This document shows, piece after piece, positions 6,206-6,452 of a stretch of DNA of 6,452 nucleotides. The DNA lies in the NCBI GenBank assembly GCA_017354095.1, contig JAFMRP010000277.1, positions 1 to 6,452 of the forward strand. The letters are read 5' to 3'. A model generated the notes under the pieces. It was given only the letters and a program-made list of their open reading frames with translations. It had not been told where the DNA came from and did not search any database. Source of the stretch: Ktedonobacteraceae bacterium (GTDB taxonomy: Bacteria > Chloroflexota > Ktedonobacteria > Ktedonobacterales > Ktedonobacteraceae). Position 1 is the first letter of the stretch, and the number at the start of each line of letters is the position of its first letter. A program made the position numbers and the translations under genes.

Positions 6206-6452
6206 ATGACGGTTTTTCGTGGCATACGCCCCCTCTGCTGGTTCGTATCGCTCTGGATTGGTTTCACCACCTGGAATTATCTCGTCTATTACTGGGAACA
6301 CGCACCAACCCATCCTGATATCACCGCTCTCGCTTTTGTCCTGTTGACCGTGCTTCATCTCGGCATTTACTGGTATAGCTTCACATTTTCACAGAAGCGC
6401 AATCTGCGCTGGCCATTGCTCCTTATCCAGGTATTACTGGCCCTGGTGCTTA
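6206..6452 (+). CDS. N-terminal part of a multi-pass membrane protein, probably a sensor histidine kinase
   Basis: The first 82 codons are in the window and the gene continues past the right edge. The ATG has an excellent AGGAGG site (6194-6199) 6 nt upstream. The translation begins MTVFRGIRPL and has helices at about 9-28, 40-58 and from 69 on, rich in Trp and Tyr (SLWIGFTTWNYLVYYW, then HLGIYWYSF). Short loops with few charges fit a multi-helix sensing domain like those of the LiaS/DesK group of histidine kinases. That assignment is from resemblance only, because no kinase motif lies inside the window. Membrane location is near certain and the kinase role is an inference. It is divergent from the permease remnant, whose missing front half should have occupied this place. 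Confidence 0.6.
   Translation, partial: MTVFRGIRPLCWFVSLWIGFTTWNYLVYYWEHAPTHPDITALAFVLLTVLHLGIYWYSFTFSQKRNLRWPLLLIQVLLALVL

Noticed and set aside
1..6452. CRISPR array, tRNA genes or insertion-sequence ends
   Set aside because: No regularly spaced long repeats, no cloverleaf-like segments and no transposase reading frame were found on either strand.

Overview
The window looks like accessory or near-core chromosomal DNA from a multi-domain-signalling bacterium of moderate GC content. The gene families, including an ECF sigma factor with a zinc-finger anti-sigma factor, a DUF6249-like small membrane protein, a long FtsX-type permease and a LiaS/DesK-like sensor, resemble Chloroflexota of the class Ktedonobacteria. 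This placement is from memory of family resemblance and was not searched.

Layout from left to right. Positions 1-265 have no convincing protein gene. They hold a near-consensus leftward sigma-70 promoter (TTGACA, 17 bp, TATTAT) that transcribes a structured leader out of the window, possibly towards a 16S rRNA gene, followed by an AT-rich stretch and a tandem repeat/hairpin. A small three-helix membrane protein is on the minus strand (266-706). It is divergent from a compact plus-strand operon (821-3975): ECF sigma factor, zinc-finger anti-sigma factor, UbiA-family prenyltransferase and family-2 O-methyltransferase. The joints are 4 nt, 29 nt and a 1-nt stop/start overlap. The divergent intergenic region carries a 7-bp inverted repeat placed over the putative sigma promoter. 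The simplest reading is that an envelope or membrane signal acts on the anti-sigma factor and controls synthesis of a prenylated, methylated membrane compound. The compound cannot be named from sequence.

Positions 3990-6027 on the minus strand hold two adjacent genes that both look broken. One is an FtsX/MacB-type permease that lacks its front half and, internally, two of the three helices of its last domain. The other is a one-helix membrane protein whose conserved C-terminal part lies in a different frame. I read this as a decaying ABC-export locus. It converges on the operon, whose likely terminator hairpin lies inside the last codons of the broken gene.

At the right end (6206-6452, running off the window) a plus-strand membrane protein begins, with a strong ribosome binding site and an extended -10 promoter. 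It is probably the sensor domain of a histidine kinase. A cluster of four CGCCA repeats lies upstream of its promoter.
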